DNA of 64,000 bases from the NCBI GenBank assembly GCA_963785035.1, contig CAWATG010000004.1, positions 248,001-312,000 on the forward strand, read 5' to 3'. The position numbers and the translations under genes were made by a program. The notes beneath the pieces are model-generated. The model worked only from the letters and a program-made list of their open reading frames with translations. It was not told where the DNA came from and did no database searches. This DNA is from CAWATG01 sp963785035 (lineage in GTDB: Bacteria; Actinomycetota; Acidimicrobiia; IMCC26256; CAWATG01). This document shows positions 10,519-20,207 of this stretch, piece after piece. Every line of letters starts with the position of its first letter. Positions within the stretch are counted from its first letter, which is position 1.

Positions 10519-12085
10519 TCACGTTCCTCTCGGGCGTGTCGTGTCTGCGAAACGAGCGCGAAGATCATGCTTGAGGATCTTGCCGCTCGGGTTGCGGGGG
10601 ATCTCGGAGACGACCTCCAATTGTTCGGGGATTTTCTGGATCATGAGCCCCTTGTCCTGAAGGAACGCCGAGATGTCGTCGAGGGTCAATGGGATCGACG
10701 GATCCCGAAGTGATGCCACGGCACACGCACGCTCACCTGTTGCCGGGTCGGGGAGTCCGACTACAGCGACATCGGCGATGTTCGGGTGGGTGTAGAGCAG
10801 GTCCTCCACCTCTTTTGCAGAGATGTTTTCGCCCTTGCGGATGATGATGTCTTTCAACCTGCCCGTGATCGCCACGTACCCTTCGGCGTCTTGGGTGCCG
10901 AGGTCGCCGGTGCGAAAGTATCCGTTCTCGTCGAACGCGGCAGCGTCGAGTGAGGAGTCCAGGTATCCCTTGCACAACTGAGGAGCCTTGATGCGCAATT
11001 CTCCCTCGACGCCTGGACCCGCGATCGCGCCGTCGAATGTCACAATTCGAAGGTCGACGCCGCGCGTCGGGCGGCCTTCGGTGGTGGCGAGCTTGTCGTC
11101 GGGGCTTTCGGGTCGATGCATCGCGAGGATCGGCGCCTCGGTGAGGCCATAGCCAGAGACGATGCCGACGCCGCCGAGTTCGTTCTTGATGTCGTAGTGC
11201 AACTGCGGTGGCTTTGGTGCGCCACCACCGGGAAATGCCCGGATGTTCTTGAACAGCTTCTCGTCGGGCCGACGACGATGTTCCGCGAGGTAGGCCATGT
11301 GAAACGGCGTTCCCGCACCTGCGAGAGTGCAGTGCTCACGCACAATGAGATCGACAGTCGTCACGGGATCGAAAGCTTCGACAAGCACGGTCTTGCAACC
11401 TGTCATGAGACTCGCGAACAGGTTGATGATGCCACCGACGTGCGTGAACGGGAACACGATCGGGCTGGCATCGTCCTCGGTCATGCCCACCGACTCGGAG
11501 TTGGCGATCGAAGCCGCCTTGATGGTCGCATCCGTGTGACGCGCACCCTTGGGCTCAGCCGTCGTGCCCGATGTGTAAAAGAGCCAGCGTATCGGCGCGG
11601 CGTCGGGCGTAGCCGGTGGTGCGGGCAGCGGTGGAAGTGTGGCGGGATCACCCGTCGGTAGGGTCCTGATCGACGACGAGGACTTCCAGGTTGGGTTGTT
11701 CTGATGCAAGCGAGTTCGCCATCGCCTCGAAGTCGAAGCCGCGCCATACACCCGGAACGATGAACAGCCTCGCGTCGGTTTGGCGAAGTATGAAACCGAC
11801 CTCCCGCTCACGATAAATCGGCAACAGTGGGTTCTGCACTGCGCCGAGCCGGGAGAGCGCAGCGACGAGCACGACCGATTCGATCCATGTCGGAAGTTGC
11901 CAACTCACATTGGTGCCTTCGCGCACGCCCATCGCGGCAAGGCCCGCGGCGACGCGCTCGGACTCCGCGGCGAATTCGGCGAACGTCAGGCGCGTTCCGA
12001 CTTCGTCGACGAGATACTCCCGGTCAGGTGTGCATTCGACCCGTGCGTGGATCAATTCCCACAGATCGCGCGGCGCTTCCAGCAT
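10519..12085 (-). CDS. AMP-forming acyl-CoA ligase (one frame break)
   Basis: About 521 residues. LFYTSGTTAEPKG, SGYGLTE, TGDLGTQDAEGYVAITGRLKD and NPSGKILKHDLR identify an adenylating acyl-CoA synthetase; the second half of the P-loop (TTAEPKG) is slightly unusual. ATG at 12085 is chosen because GGGGGAAG sits about 5 bases upstream; a start at 12112 is possible. The frame changes near 11665-11670, where one extra base turns DLPTGDP into a short tail ending at a TGA. First gene of the operon continuing into the amidohydrolase. It diverges from the dehydrogenase at 12210; the spacer holds a palindrome at 12120-12134. Confidence 0.83.
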
Positions 12086-12119
12086 CCACTTCCCCCGTTC
12101 CCCCGTTTGCACGCTGCAA

Positions 12120-12134
12120 TACGTCCCCGACGTA
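12120..12134. promoter_or_regulatory. palindrome TACGT-N5-ACGTA between divergent genes
   Basis: Perfect 5-base arms with a 5-base centre lie 35 bases upstream of the ligase start and 76 bases upstream of the dehydrogenase start, a suitable place for an operator controlling both. The regulator is unknown. Confidence 0.3.
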
Positions 12135-12195
12135 CGAATGGGGATGGCCCACCACGCTACCCGAGCTACAGGTGCGTCTCACATGGCGACGCTGC

Positions 12196-12201
12196 TACGT
12201 T
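12196..12201 (+). promoter_or_regulatory. -10 element TACGTT of a probable leaderless transcript
   Basis: TACGTT ends 8 bases before the ATG at 12210. This is the spacing seen in actinobacterial leaderless mRNAs, and no ribosome site precedes that ATG. It supports 12210 over the in-frame ATG at 12183. Confidence 0.4.
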
Positions 12202-12209
12202 CTCCCGCC

Positions 12210-13344
12210 ATGCATTCAACTCTGTCCCCGGAACTCGAGGAGTTCCGCACGGCCTGCCGCGGCAGCAGCCGAGCAGCACTTCGAGCCCCACGCCGCCGCA
12301 GTCGATGGAGGCGATTTCATTCCCGTCGAGCTCCGAGCCCGCCTGGCGGAGCTCGGCGCCTTCGGACTGCCGTTCCCGTCGTCGGTCGGTGGAGGCGATG
12401 GGACCTTTCTGGCGTGGTCGGTGATGCTCGAGGAGATTGCTCGCGTCATGCCGGTTCTGGGCCTGTATCTGCAGACCAACACCATTGTCGCCGGCGCGAT
12501 CATGCAAAGCGGTACGCCCGAACAGGTCGATGAGTGGGTGCCGTCGTTGCTCAGTGGCGAGCGGTCCGGATTTCTGGCCTTCACCGAGCCGCAGACCGGC
12601 TCTGACACGCGGATGATGACCACACGCGCAGAGCGCGCACCGGGGGGCTGGAAGATCACCGGCCAAAAACGCTGGATCTCGAACGCTAGAAGTGCCGATA
12701 TCGGAATTGTCTTCGCCCGCGATCCCGACGGAGACGTGAGCCTCTTCCTCGTGCCGACCGATCGCAAGGGATTCGAAGTCGGCGCGCAGATTCCCGTCAT
12801 GGGCCTACGTGGCACCGAGCTCACCGACCTCTATCTCGACGGTGTCGAAGTGTCCGACGATTCCCTGATGGGTGGTGGCACTGGCGGCCAGTTCCTGACC
12901 CTCAAGAAGGTGATGCCGATCGGCAAGGTCGGCATGGCGGCCATGTGTGTCGGATTGATGCAGCGCTGCCTCGAGGAGTCGGTGCGCTACGCACGCGATC
13001 GTCAGGCGCAGGGTCACGCGATCATCGAGTTCCAAGCCATCCATCGCCTGATCGCCGACATGGTCTCGCTGACCGAGGCGTCTCGGCAGATGGCATATTG
13101 GGGCGCGACCTGCAAAGACCAGGGGAGCGACGCAATCACCGAGCTCGCGACCACGAAGCTCTTCACGACGAACGCCGCAATGGATGTCACGTCCATGGCG
13201 GTTTCCGTGCACGGGGTTTATGGCATTGCACAGGGCGCTGTGGTCGAGCGCCTGTATCGCGATGCGCGCGTCTTCGAACTCCTGGAGGGCCCTTCAGAAG
13301 TGCAACGTGAACTTGTGATGCGGGCAGTTCGCGAGATCAAGTAG
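12210..13344 (+). CDS. acyl-CoA dehydrogenase (one frame break near the N-terminus)
   Basis: About 378 residues. Reads MHSTLSPELEEF, then after one extra base near 12259-12265 continues AAAAEQHFEPH into a full ACAD: FLAFTEPQTGSDTRM, ITGQKRWISNA, and a C-terminal VFELLEGPSEVQREL with the catalytic-base glutamate in place. The sequence is of the short-chain/glutaryl-like class (VHGVYGI, RLYRDARVFE). It should desaturate an acyl-CoA. It stands alone on the plus strand between two minus-strand operons and is probably expressed from the leaderless promoter at 12196. Confidence 0.85.
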
Positions 13345-13368
13345 CACGAGCATCGGTCTCCAACGGCG

Positions 13369-14481
13369 TCAGTCGTCCCAGCCCTTGAAGCCGTACTGTT
13401 CGTTGGCGCCGATGACGATGTACTCCCAGAGCCCGTAACCGACCGGGCCATCGGGGCCATTCAGCTCGCAGAGGGCGGCCGCGTCGACGAGGTTCATCAT
13501 CCCTGCCCGCTCGGCGGCCTCCGCCGTCGTGATCGTGAAGCCCTCGACCTTGAGGGGTCCCTGGTACATACCGTGTCGCCAATCGATGTCAGAACCGTAC
13601 CCGGTTCCGACGCCGAGGTACACGGGGACGATGGGCGTGATCACAACGCTCATCGGCGTGCCGCCGGGCTCGGTGAGATGCAGCGTCGCGCGCACGACAC
13701 GTCGCGTGCCGGGAGCGAACTCGAGCTCGTGGACGGGATGGCCTAGCGACTCGACGGGTCGACCCGTGTGCTCCGGCCAGACACGTACCGCCTCTTCGAG
13801 GTCGCGAGACCCGTCGGCGCGTTCCTGACACATGTAGAAGATCGAGAAGTCCTCGAACTGCAACGGCGCGTAGTTCCAGAAGAAGCCGCCCGGCATGCGT
13901 GCGATGCCGATGCCAGGGGGTTCAGGCTCCCCGATCGGACGGACTCCCCAGGATCGATCCCGGGCGCCCCACCATATGTCGGGTGTTGCATCGAAATGCG
14001 TGCCGTCGATGTCGAGATATCCGGTCCACCGTCCGGTTTGGGCAAGTCGGCATGTGTCGATCGTGACGCGCTCGTTGGTCCGAACGAAGTGACGAGGCTC
14101 CTCGTGCGCTGGGACGGAACCCTCCCATGTGAGATCGAAGGAGAGCCCCCATTCATTGGGCTCGAGGACGATACGCAGACGCTTCAGTCCCTCGAGCACC
14201 TCCACGCGAAACGGGCCGACTTGCGTGTCCATCCGATCTTCGCCGAGCTCACGGGATGCACGAACGACATGATGGTGTCCTTTGTGCACCACGCAGGCGA
14301 ACGCGTCGGTCGTCCCAAGATTCGGGTATACGCCCAGCCCGGCAATGAGAAAGAGATCTTCGCCGATCGGATGGGCATTGAAGTAGTAGCGGTCGTAGAA
14401 GTTACGGTCGCTCGTCGCGACGCGCCGGATCGGTTCGGCGACCTGGTGAATGGGGAAGTCGTCCATCGGCGACAACGTCAT
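13369..14481 (-). CDS. conserved protein of unknown function (lipocalin/CrtC-like motif RDxSWGVR)
   Basis: 370 residues from the ATG at 14481, which has GAAGGGG about 9 bases upstream. I do not recognise a characterised homologue. The protein is rich in aromatic and charged beta-strand segments; GARDRSWGVRP and GYLDIDGTHFD recall the double-lipocalin proteins of the AttH/hydroxyneurosporene-hydratase group, which bind lipid or isoprenoid ligands. There is no signal peptide or membrane helix. It is the last gene of a minus-strand operon with an acyl-CoA ligase, an APH-fold kinase and a small unknown protein, so a role in handling a hydrophobic substrate is reasonable but unproved. Confidence 0.7.
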   Translation of the reverse strand: MTLSPMDDFPIHQVAEPIRRVATSDRNFYDRYYFNAHPIGEDLFLIAGLGVYPNLGTTDAFACVVHKGHHHVVRASRELGEDRMDTQVGPFRVEVLEGLKRLRIVLEPNEWGLSFDLTWEGSVPAHEEPRHFVRTNERVTIDTCRLAQTGRWTGYLDIDGTHFDATPDIWWGARDRSWGVRPIGEPEPPGIGIARMPGGFFWNYAPLQFEDFSIFYMCQERADGSRDLEEAVRVWPEHTGRPVESLGHPVHELEFAPGTRRVVRATLHLTEPGGTPMSVVITPIVPVYLGVGTGYGSDIDWRHGMYQGPLKVEGFTITTAEAAERAGMMNLVDAAALCELNGPDGPVGYGLWEYIVIGANEQYGFKGWDD

Positions 14482-14551
14482 CGTGCGTGCCCCTTCTCGT
14501 CGGATGTTCGTCGTGACACCAGTGCGGTGTGCGCGACCATCGGCTTTGTCA

Positions 14552-15028
14552 TCAGCCCAGATCGATGGGCGGCATTGCGCGGACCCTGCGTTCGACGCTC
14601 GAACGCAGGGTGGCCCACACGTCGTCGAGCCATCCCGACGCGCCCGGGGTTGCCTCGGGATTGCAATGGTCGAGATGACAGTGCAGCGCATCGACCGCCG
14701 AACGGGTGGTGTCGAGCTGTTCGTCGAGCGCGGACACCGCGAGGTTCCCCGACCGTGGTGGCGGGGAGTCGAGCACCAGCTCGATCGCTCCACGTACGTC
14801 GTCGGGGAGCTCGTTGAGCGTGGTGTCGGCCCGTTCGAGCAGCTCGCGAAACTCGGTCAACTCCTCGACTCGCCATGCCACGGCGCGGTCGTATTCCGAA
14901 GCGAGCATGAGCGCGAGGCCGGTGCTGATTCCGAGCTCGGTCTGGGCGAACTCATCGGTCAACGACAGAATGCGCCCGCCGATGGCCATGGCGACGGCGT
15001 TGAGCACGGCCGGCGACGCAGGCTTCAA
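14552..15028 (-). CDS. small helical protein of unknown function, coupled to the APH gene
   Basis: 158 residues if started at the TTG (15028-15026), whose last two bases start the stop codon of the kinase gene (TTGA overlap); GAGGAG lies about 9 bases upstream inside the kinase gene. The sequence is almost wholly alpha-helical (LNAVAMAIGG, EFRELLERADTTLNEL) and has no recognised catalytic motif. Position directly behind an APH-like kinase, with shared stop/start, suggests a partner or accessory subunit. A start at an internal GTG or ATG cannot be excluded. Confidence 0.6.
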   Translation of the reverse strand: MKPASPAVLNAVAMAIGGRILSLTDEFAQTELGISTGLALMLASEYDRAVAWRVEELTEFRELLERADTTLNELPDDVRGAIELVLDSPPPRSGNLAVSALDEQLDTTRSAVDALHCHLDHCNPEATPGASGWLDDVWATLRSSVERRVRAMPPIDLG

Positions 15029-16071
15029 CGGCCCATCTCCTCGAGCAGGTACTGCTCCATCTTGGTGCCCATGGCGATCGGGATCATGGCAAGCAGCACG
15101 TCGTGGGTGTCGCTCGTCGCGAAGGAGTGCCCAGCCGTGAGGAAGATTGCCTGGAGCTTCACGATTGCGAGGAGCTCCCACCATCGCAAGGCTTCTCGGT
15201 CAACCGTCGAGCCTGTAGCGGCCTCGTACATGCGCACGAATGTCTCACGGTCGCAGAGGGAACCAACCTCCATCGCACCGGGGGGTCCTGTTTGCCACGG
15301 ACGTGAACACCACCATCCGAGATCCTCGAGCGGATCGCCGAGGTGTGCCAACTCCCAGTCCAGCACCGCAGTGATGCGCGTGCCGTCGTGCAGGTAGTTG
15401 CCGGTGCGGTAGTCGCCGTGGACGGTGACGATGCGAGACGCCGGTGCGGGAGGATGGTTGCGCAACCAACGACATGCGGCGCGCGTCACGAGCTGGGGCT
15501 CGAGTTCGTCGCGAAATACCACATGCTCCCAGCGATCGAGCTCGCTGAGCGCGGTGGCGGTCGGGTCCGCGGGTTCCATCAACTTGGTGACCGGGAGGTC
15601 ATCGAACGGGATCGCGTGCAATGCGGCGAGAATCTCAACAGCATGTTGTGCCAACGCCAGGCGCTCTGATGCTCGATCGGCGCCCTTGAGAGCGTCCAAT
15701 GCTTGCCGTCCCTTCGACGCAGCGCATCACGAAGAACGTCGTACCGAGCGTGGTCGGGTCGTCCTCGATGGCGACGACCTCGGGAACAGGGATCGAGCTC
15801 GTATCCGGCGAGCGAGCGATACATCTCGTATTCGATCCGACGATTGCTCTCGAGGACCGATGCTTCGGGATCCATGCGGAAGACGAATTGCTCGGAACCG
15901 TCTGGAACCGTGGCGTACTCGGAATCGGGAATGGTCGCGTCGACGATCCACGTCGCGCGCGACGCCCCGCCCGGAACGCGCCGTGCGCTGTGCACTTCGA
16001 CGCCGCCCGCCGAACCGCTCTGCGAGGTAGCTCTGAGATCGGCGGGCGACCTCGTGCGGATCGGCAATCAC
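15025..16071 (-). CDS. APH-fold phosphotransferase (three frame breaks)
   Basis: About 348 residues. The C-terminal part, intact from about 15699, has the APH catalytic loop VHGDYRTGNYL and the metal-binding AVLDWELAHLGD. The N-terminal lobe is spread over three frames: IADPHEVARRSQSYL, then GGASRATWIVDAT with SEQFVFRMDP, then VVAIEDDPTTLGTTFFVMR. Three single extra bases, near 16012-16018, 15803-15808 and 15695-15705, restore one protein with all kinase lobes in order, so this is not a degenerate copy by content. Such proteins (FadE36-like kinases) accompany acyl-CoA catabolic genes in actinobacteria and phosphorylate small hydroxylated substrates. The start is a GTG at 16071 with a weak ribosome site. 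Confidence 0.75.
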
Positions 16072-16134
16072 GGCGTGAGCCTAACGCTGCCCGTCGGATA
16101 CCGGGTGGCGAACGTCACGTTCGCGAGTTGGCGT

Positions 16135-17743
16135 TCAGGCATCCGGCGTTCTGAGCTGGAACTTCTGGACCTTTCCGGAGGCGGTTCGCGGGAGGTCCGC
16201 CACGATTGTCGAAGGTGCGTGGGACCTTGTAGTTCGCGAGGCGCTCGCGACACCATTCCCGTAAGTCTTCGGTGACCACGTTTGCTCCTGGACGTGGGAT
16301 CACGAAGGCGGCGCCGACCTCACCGAGTCGCCCGTCGGGCACGCCGATCACCGCGGACTCCGAGACCGTCGGGTGGCTGCACAGCACATCTTCGACCTCG
16401 GCGGGAGCCACGTTGAACCCGCCGACGATGTAGATGTCCTTCAAGCGGTCGGTGATTCGCAGGTACCCGGCTTCATCGAGCACGCCGACATCTCCGGTGC
16501 GCAGCCATCCGTCGTCGGTGAACGAACCGGCATCATCGTGCTGATCGAGGTATCCGGGCACCACGTTGTAGCCGCGTACCTGGACCTCCCCCTCGGAACC
16601 GACGGCACGGGGACGGCGACGGCGACGGGGAGCCGTCGCCGATGGGGGCGATGCGGACCTCGACACCGTCAATGGGTCGTCCACACGTCGATGCGATCAG
16701 CTCGTCGACGTCCTCGGGTACGGACACTGTGACAAGCGCCGTCGCTTCGGTGAGTCCGTAGGCAGTGAGGAACATTTCGAGGCCGACCTCTTCGCGCATG
16801 CGGGTGACCATCTCCACCGGAATCGATGCCGCACCAGTGACACCGCACCGCAGCGAGCTGAGGTCGTAAGCGGTGCGCTCGGGGTGATTCAGGATGCCGA
16901 GGAAGATCGTGGGCGGACCGGGCAATACGGTGATGCCGAAGCGCTCGATGTCACGCAGGCTCGCCGTGGCTCGAATGCCGTGGTCGGCACGAGTGCGCAG
17001 CCGCGCATCATCACTTCGAGCAGACATGCCTTCAAGCCGAAGCTGTGCGACAACGGCGGGACGAGGTAGTAGACGTCCGTCGGGCCGATGCGTAGCACGT
17101 CGGCGAGGTCGCTATAGACCCGCAGTGACCGGGCACTGTTGTTCAGGATTCCCTTGGGGTGTCCGGTCGTCCCGGAGGTGAACAGGAGATCCGTAGGGTC
17201 GGTCGGCGTGATCGACGCCGTGCGGGCCGCGAGCGACGCGAGCGCGCCCGGCCGCGATCCGAGGTTGCGCAGTGCGGTGATCTCGGAGCCGCCGCCGGCT
17301 TCGAGGGACACTCGGTAGCGGTTGACGAGGCGTGGAAGGCGATGCTCGGCTTCGCCCGCACCGAGCATCTTTGCGAAGTCCTCGCCGAGGAACGTGTCGA
17401 CGAAGAACAGTGTCGTGGCATCGGAGCGTTGCAGGATCTCGGCGACCTCATAGCCCCGTAATCGCGGTGTCAGGGGCACGACCGTGGCGCCGGCACGGGC
17501 CACACCGGCAAGGATCGCAATCCATGTCGCGCAGTTCGGCATCCAGATCCCGACCCGGTCGCCTGGCGCTACACCTGCGGCCAGAAGTCCGGCGCCGATC
17601 TCGGCGCCGACGTGGTCGAGTTCCTCATAGGTGAGGCCGCCATCGTCATCGATGACTGCTCTTCGGTTGCCCCACCGCGCGCCGACATCGGCGAAGAGCG
17701 CGCCCCAACTCGCCCACTCCAGGTCACCGCGCTGCACCGGCAC
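16135..17743 (-). CDS. AMP-forming acyl-CoA ligase (three frame breaks)
   Basis: About 535 residues. LLFTSGTTGHPKG, LPGPPTIF, TAYGLTEATAL, TGDVGVLDEAGYLRITDRLKD and ASGKVQKFQLR are all present, in three frames. One base appears missing near 16975-16985 (compare FDPQVV of the related ligase at 39318), one is extra inside the GAC/CGG repeat at 16601-16640, and one is extra near 16205. The final frame ends in LRTPDA and a TGA at 16135-16137. GTG start at 17743 with GGACGGGGGG upstream. It heads a four-gene minus operon with the APH kinase and two unknown proteins, and diverges from the MaoC-like gene. Confidence 0.82.
16601..16640. repeat. short GACGGC-type repeat inside the ligase gene
   Basis: Tandem GGCGAC/GGGGAC units with an inverted partner (GGCGACGGGGAGCCGTCGCC) encode an SPSPSPS linker between the two ligase subdomains. 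One of the frame breaks of the ligase lies here, consistent with slippage during replication or sequencing. Confidence 0.6.
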
Positions 17744-17787
17744 CCCCCGTCCGTTCGCAAGCGACAGTGCCGAGGGTAGCCCGCGTC

Positions 17788-17807
17788 ATCACGCTGAACC
17801 GCGTGAT
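17788..17807. promoter_or_regulatory. inverted repeat ATCACG-N8-CGTGAT between divergent genes
   Basis: Perfect 6-base arms with an 8-base centre, 45 bases upstream of the ligase start and about 140 bases upstream of the MaoC-like gene. The geometry fits a dimeric regulator such as TetR, GntR or MarR. No regulator gene adjoins it. Confidence 0.35.
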
Positions 17808-17948
17808 CGCAAGGACCGATACTTACACTGGCACCCTCGCGGATCCGACGGCGTTGGATTGGTATGTCGCGTTGGCTCGACGGCGAAGGTGATGGCGCGA
17901 CACTCAGTGCCGCACGTGTCGCCGCCCACCAGGATGAGGAGTCCGATC

Positions 17949-19197
17949 GTGAACACATCTGACGAGACGGAAGAGCACGGTCGTATTACGAGCGAAGACG
18001 TAGCAAAGATGCGTATGCGCATCGGCTATGCAGTTCCATATCACTTCTTGTGGAACACCACCGCCTCGTCGGACAGCATCAAGCACTTCGCCGAGGGGTA
18101 TGGCGACGACAATCCGCTGTTCGTTGATCCTGCATACGGTTTGAAGACTCGTTGGCGTTCTCAGATCGCTCCGCCGACGTATTTCCAGACCATGGGGATC
18201 GATAAGTCGCCGCAGATGCCCCCCGAAGTCCGCCAGGCGTCGAAGGGCGCGCTTGCGTGGCGTCCACCAGTTCTACTCGGGGGGCGAGTGGCAATTCTTC
18301 CGACCGATCTTTCCTGGGGACGGAATGGAGATGCGCGCAATCCTCACCGATGTCGAGGAGAAGCAGTCGCAGTTTGGGGGCGGCAAGTCGGTGCTCACGC
18401 ACAATGAACTCACCTACACCAACACTCGTGGTGAAGTCGCCGTGTGGGAACACCACTGGTTTGTGCACACCGAGCGCGAGAAGGCGGCCAAGGCCGGAAA
18501 GCTCAAGGCTGCAGAGCCCGCTCGATATACCGATGAGGATCTCGCACGAATCGACAGCGACTACGAGAACGAGTTCGTTCGCGGTGCAGACACGCTCTAT
18601 TGGGAGGACGTCAATATCGGTGATCCGCTCCCAGGTTTGGTGAAGGGTCCACTCACGGTGGTGGACCTCATCACGATGCACATGGGCTGGGGCTGGGGTG
18701 GATATGCGATTGGCGCGCTCAAGCGCGGGTATCAGAACCGCAAGCGGATCCCGGCGTTCTACAAGAAGAACGAGTATGGCGTGTGGGACGTCGTGCAGCG
18801 GCTGCACTGGGATCAAGAGTTTGCAAAGACCGTTGGTGTGCCTATGTCGTACGACTACGGATTCATGCGGATCTGCTGGCTCGCGCATGCGCTGACGAAT
18901 TATGTCGGCGACGACGGATGGCTGTGGAAGATGAGCGCCTCCATCCGCAAGTTCAACTACATGGGTGATGCCACCTGGGTACGTGGGAAAGTGACCGACA
19001 AACGAATTGACCCAGAGTTCGGTCCGGTCGTCGATCTTGAGATCAACTGCGTCAACCAACACGACGAGACCACGGTGTACGGAACGGCATCGGTGCTGTT
19101 GTCGTCGCGCGAGAGCGGTCCAGTCCGCCTCCCGGACGCGCCGTTTGGTCTTGGTGAAGCCGATCCACGCCGCTCCAATCCGAGTACGGATCTGTAG
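17949..19197 (+). CDS. MaoC-like hydratase, double hot-dog (one frame break)
   Basis: About 415 residues. The N-terminal part (IKHFAEGYGDDNPLF, a MaoC hydratase-2-like D-x-N-P-L segment) is joined to a second part through one extra base near 18248-18256 (KGA then LRGVHQFYSGG). The second half contains another hot-dog unit with VKGPLTVVDLITMHMGWGW. FAS1-like or MaoC-family enzymes with two hot-dogs hydrate 2-enoyl-CoA or dehydrate 3-hydroxyacyl-CoA. GTG at 17949 follows GAGGAG by 7 bases; an in-frame ATG at 17934 is possible. It is 25 bases upstream of a crotonase and forms an operon with it and probably the P450. Confidence 0.8.
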
Positions 19198-19222
19198 ACA
19201 ACAACAGAGGTAGGTATCGGTT

Positions 19223-20083
19223 ATGACGGACGATCTCGTTCTCTTCGAGAAGGACCAGACAACCCACATCGCGCGGCTCACGTTGAACCGGCCCGAAAAA
19301 CTCAATGCGATGACGATGGGTATGTACGACCAGCTCTGTGTTGCCCTCGATGATCTCGCCAATGACGATGCCATCAAGGTCATCATTTTGCGCGGTGCCG
19401 GCGGGAGCTTCTCGGCTGGTCAGGACCTCGATGAGGTGTACTCGTGGTACGAGACCCCCGGTGAGAAGCGCCGCCCGAGCCAGCGTCGGCGCCTAGCGGT
19501 CGACCGTAGGACGTTCTCTCAGTACCACGAGCTGCTCTTCCACAACAAGGTCACGATCGCTCAGGTCGACGGCTTCGCACTCGGCGGTGGGCTCGAGTTC
19601 GCGATGAGTTGTGACCTCGCGGTCGTTGCCGAGGGAACAAAGTTCGGAATGCCCGCAGCACGATTCCTCGGTCCGGTGTTGGGCAATCTCCATTTGTTCT
19701 TCCACCGACTCGGTCCGGTGCTGTCGAAGGATCTCTTGCTGACCGGTCGTATCGCCGACATCGCCGAGATTGCCGATCGCGGGGTCTTTACCAAGGTGGT
19801 GCCGGCAGCGGACCTGGTGACCGAGACAGAGAAGCTTGCCGCGACCGTGGCCAAGATGCCGGCTGATGGCATCGTCATCGCCAAGGAGGCCTATCGCCTC
19901 GTTGAGCAGAGCCCGGGACTCGGGCTGTCCGAGGTGTGCAGCTCGTTGCTCCACGCATACGGCACCAATCTTCGTTTCGAGCCCGACGAGTTCAACTTCG
20001 TCAAGACTCGCGCCAAGACCGGCATCACCAAGGCGTTCGAGCTCCGTGACGAGTTCTTCGAACCCGAGTCACCCGTCCGTTGA
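19223..20083 (+). CDS. enoyl-CoA hydratase/isomerase family protein
   Basis: 286 residues, crotonase fold, frame intact. The oxyanion-hole segments SFSAGQDLDE and GFALGGGLEFAMS are present. The first hydratase glutamate (GGGLE) is kept, the second position reads MPAAR, so it has one of the two acid/base residues; this pattern occurs in isomerases and in some sterol-side-chain EchA proteins. AGAGGTAGG precedes the ATG at good spacing. It follows the MaoC-like hydratase closely, which makes a shared catabolic route likely; two hydratases in a row suggest different chain positions or a hydratase plus isomerase. Confidence 0.85.
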   Translation: MTDDLVLFEKDQTTHIARLTLNRPEKLNAMTMGMYDQLCVALDDLANDDAIKVIILRGAGGSFSAGQDLDEVYSWYETPGEKRRPSQRRRLAVDRRTFSQYHELLFHNKVTIAQVDGFALGGGLEFAMSCDLAVVAEGTKFGMPAARFLGPVLGNLHLFFHRLGPVLSKDLLLTGRIADIAEIADRGVFTKVVPAADLVTETEKLAATVAKMPADGIVIAKEAYRLVEQSPGLGLSEVCSSLLHAYGTNLRFEPDEFNFVKTRAKTGITKAFELRDEFFEPESPVR

Positions 20084-20193
20084 CGGCAGGCCGCGGTGGC
20101 AGCCGTGGGAGCGCCGCGATCGTCGGTTCCTCCACCGCCTCAACCAAACCCTGCAAGATCAGGGGGGAATTCCTTCGCGACATGCGACGCCAC

Positions 20194-20199
20194 TAGACT
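20194..20199 (+). promoter_or_regulatory. -10 element TAGACT, probable leaderless promoter
   Basis: TAGACT ends 8 bases before the P450 ATG at 20208 and no ribosome site is visible there. The spacing matches leaderless actinobacterial starts and fixes the start codon. Confidence 0.4.
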
Positions 20200-20207
20200 T
20201 TTGCGCC

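Noticed and set aside
16601..16640. Possible microsatellite or CRISPR-like repeat
   Set aside because: Units are 6 bases, imperfect and in frame with a ligase linker; no spacers.
18079..19386. Minus-strand open frame of 435 codons opposite the MaoC-like and crotonase genes
   Set aside because: Antisense to two conserved genes and composition typical of a shadow frame.
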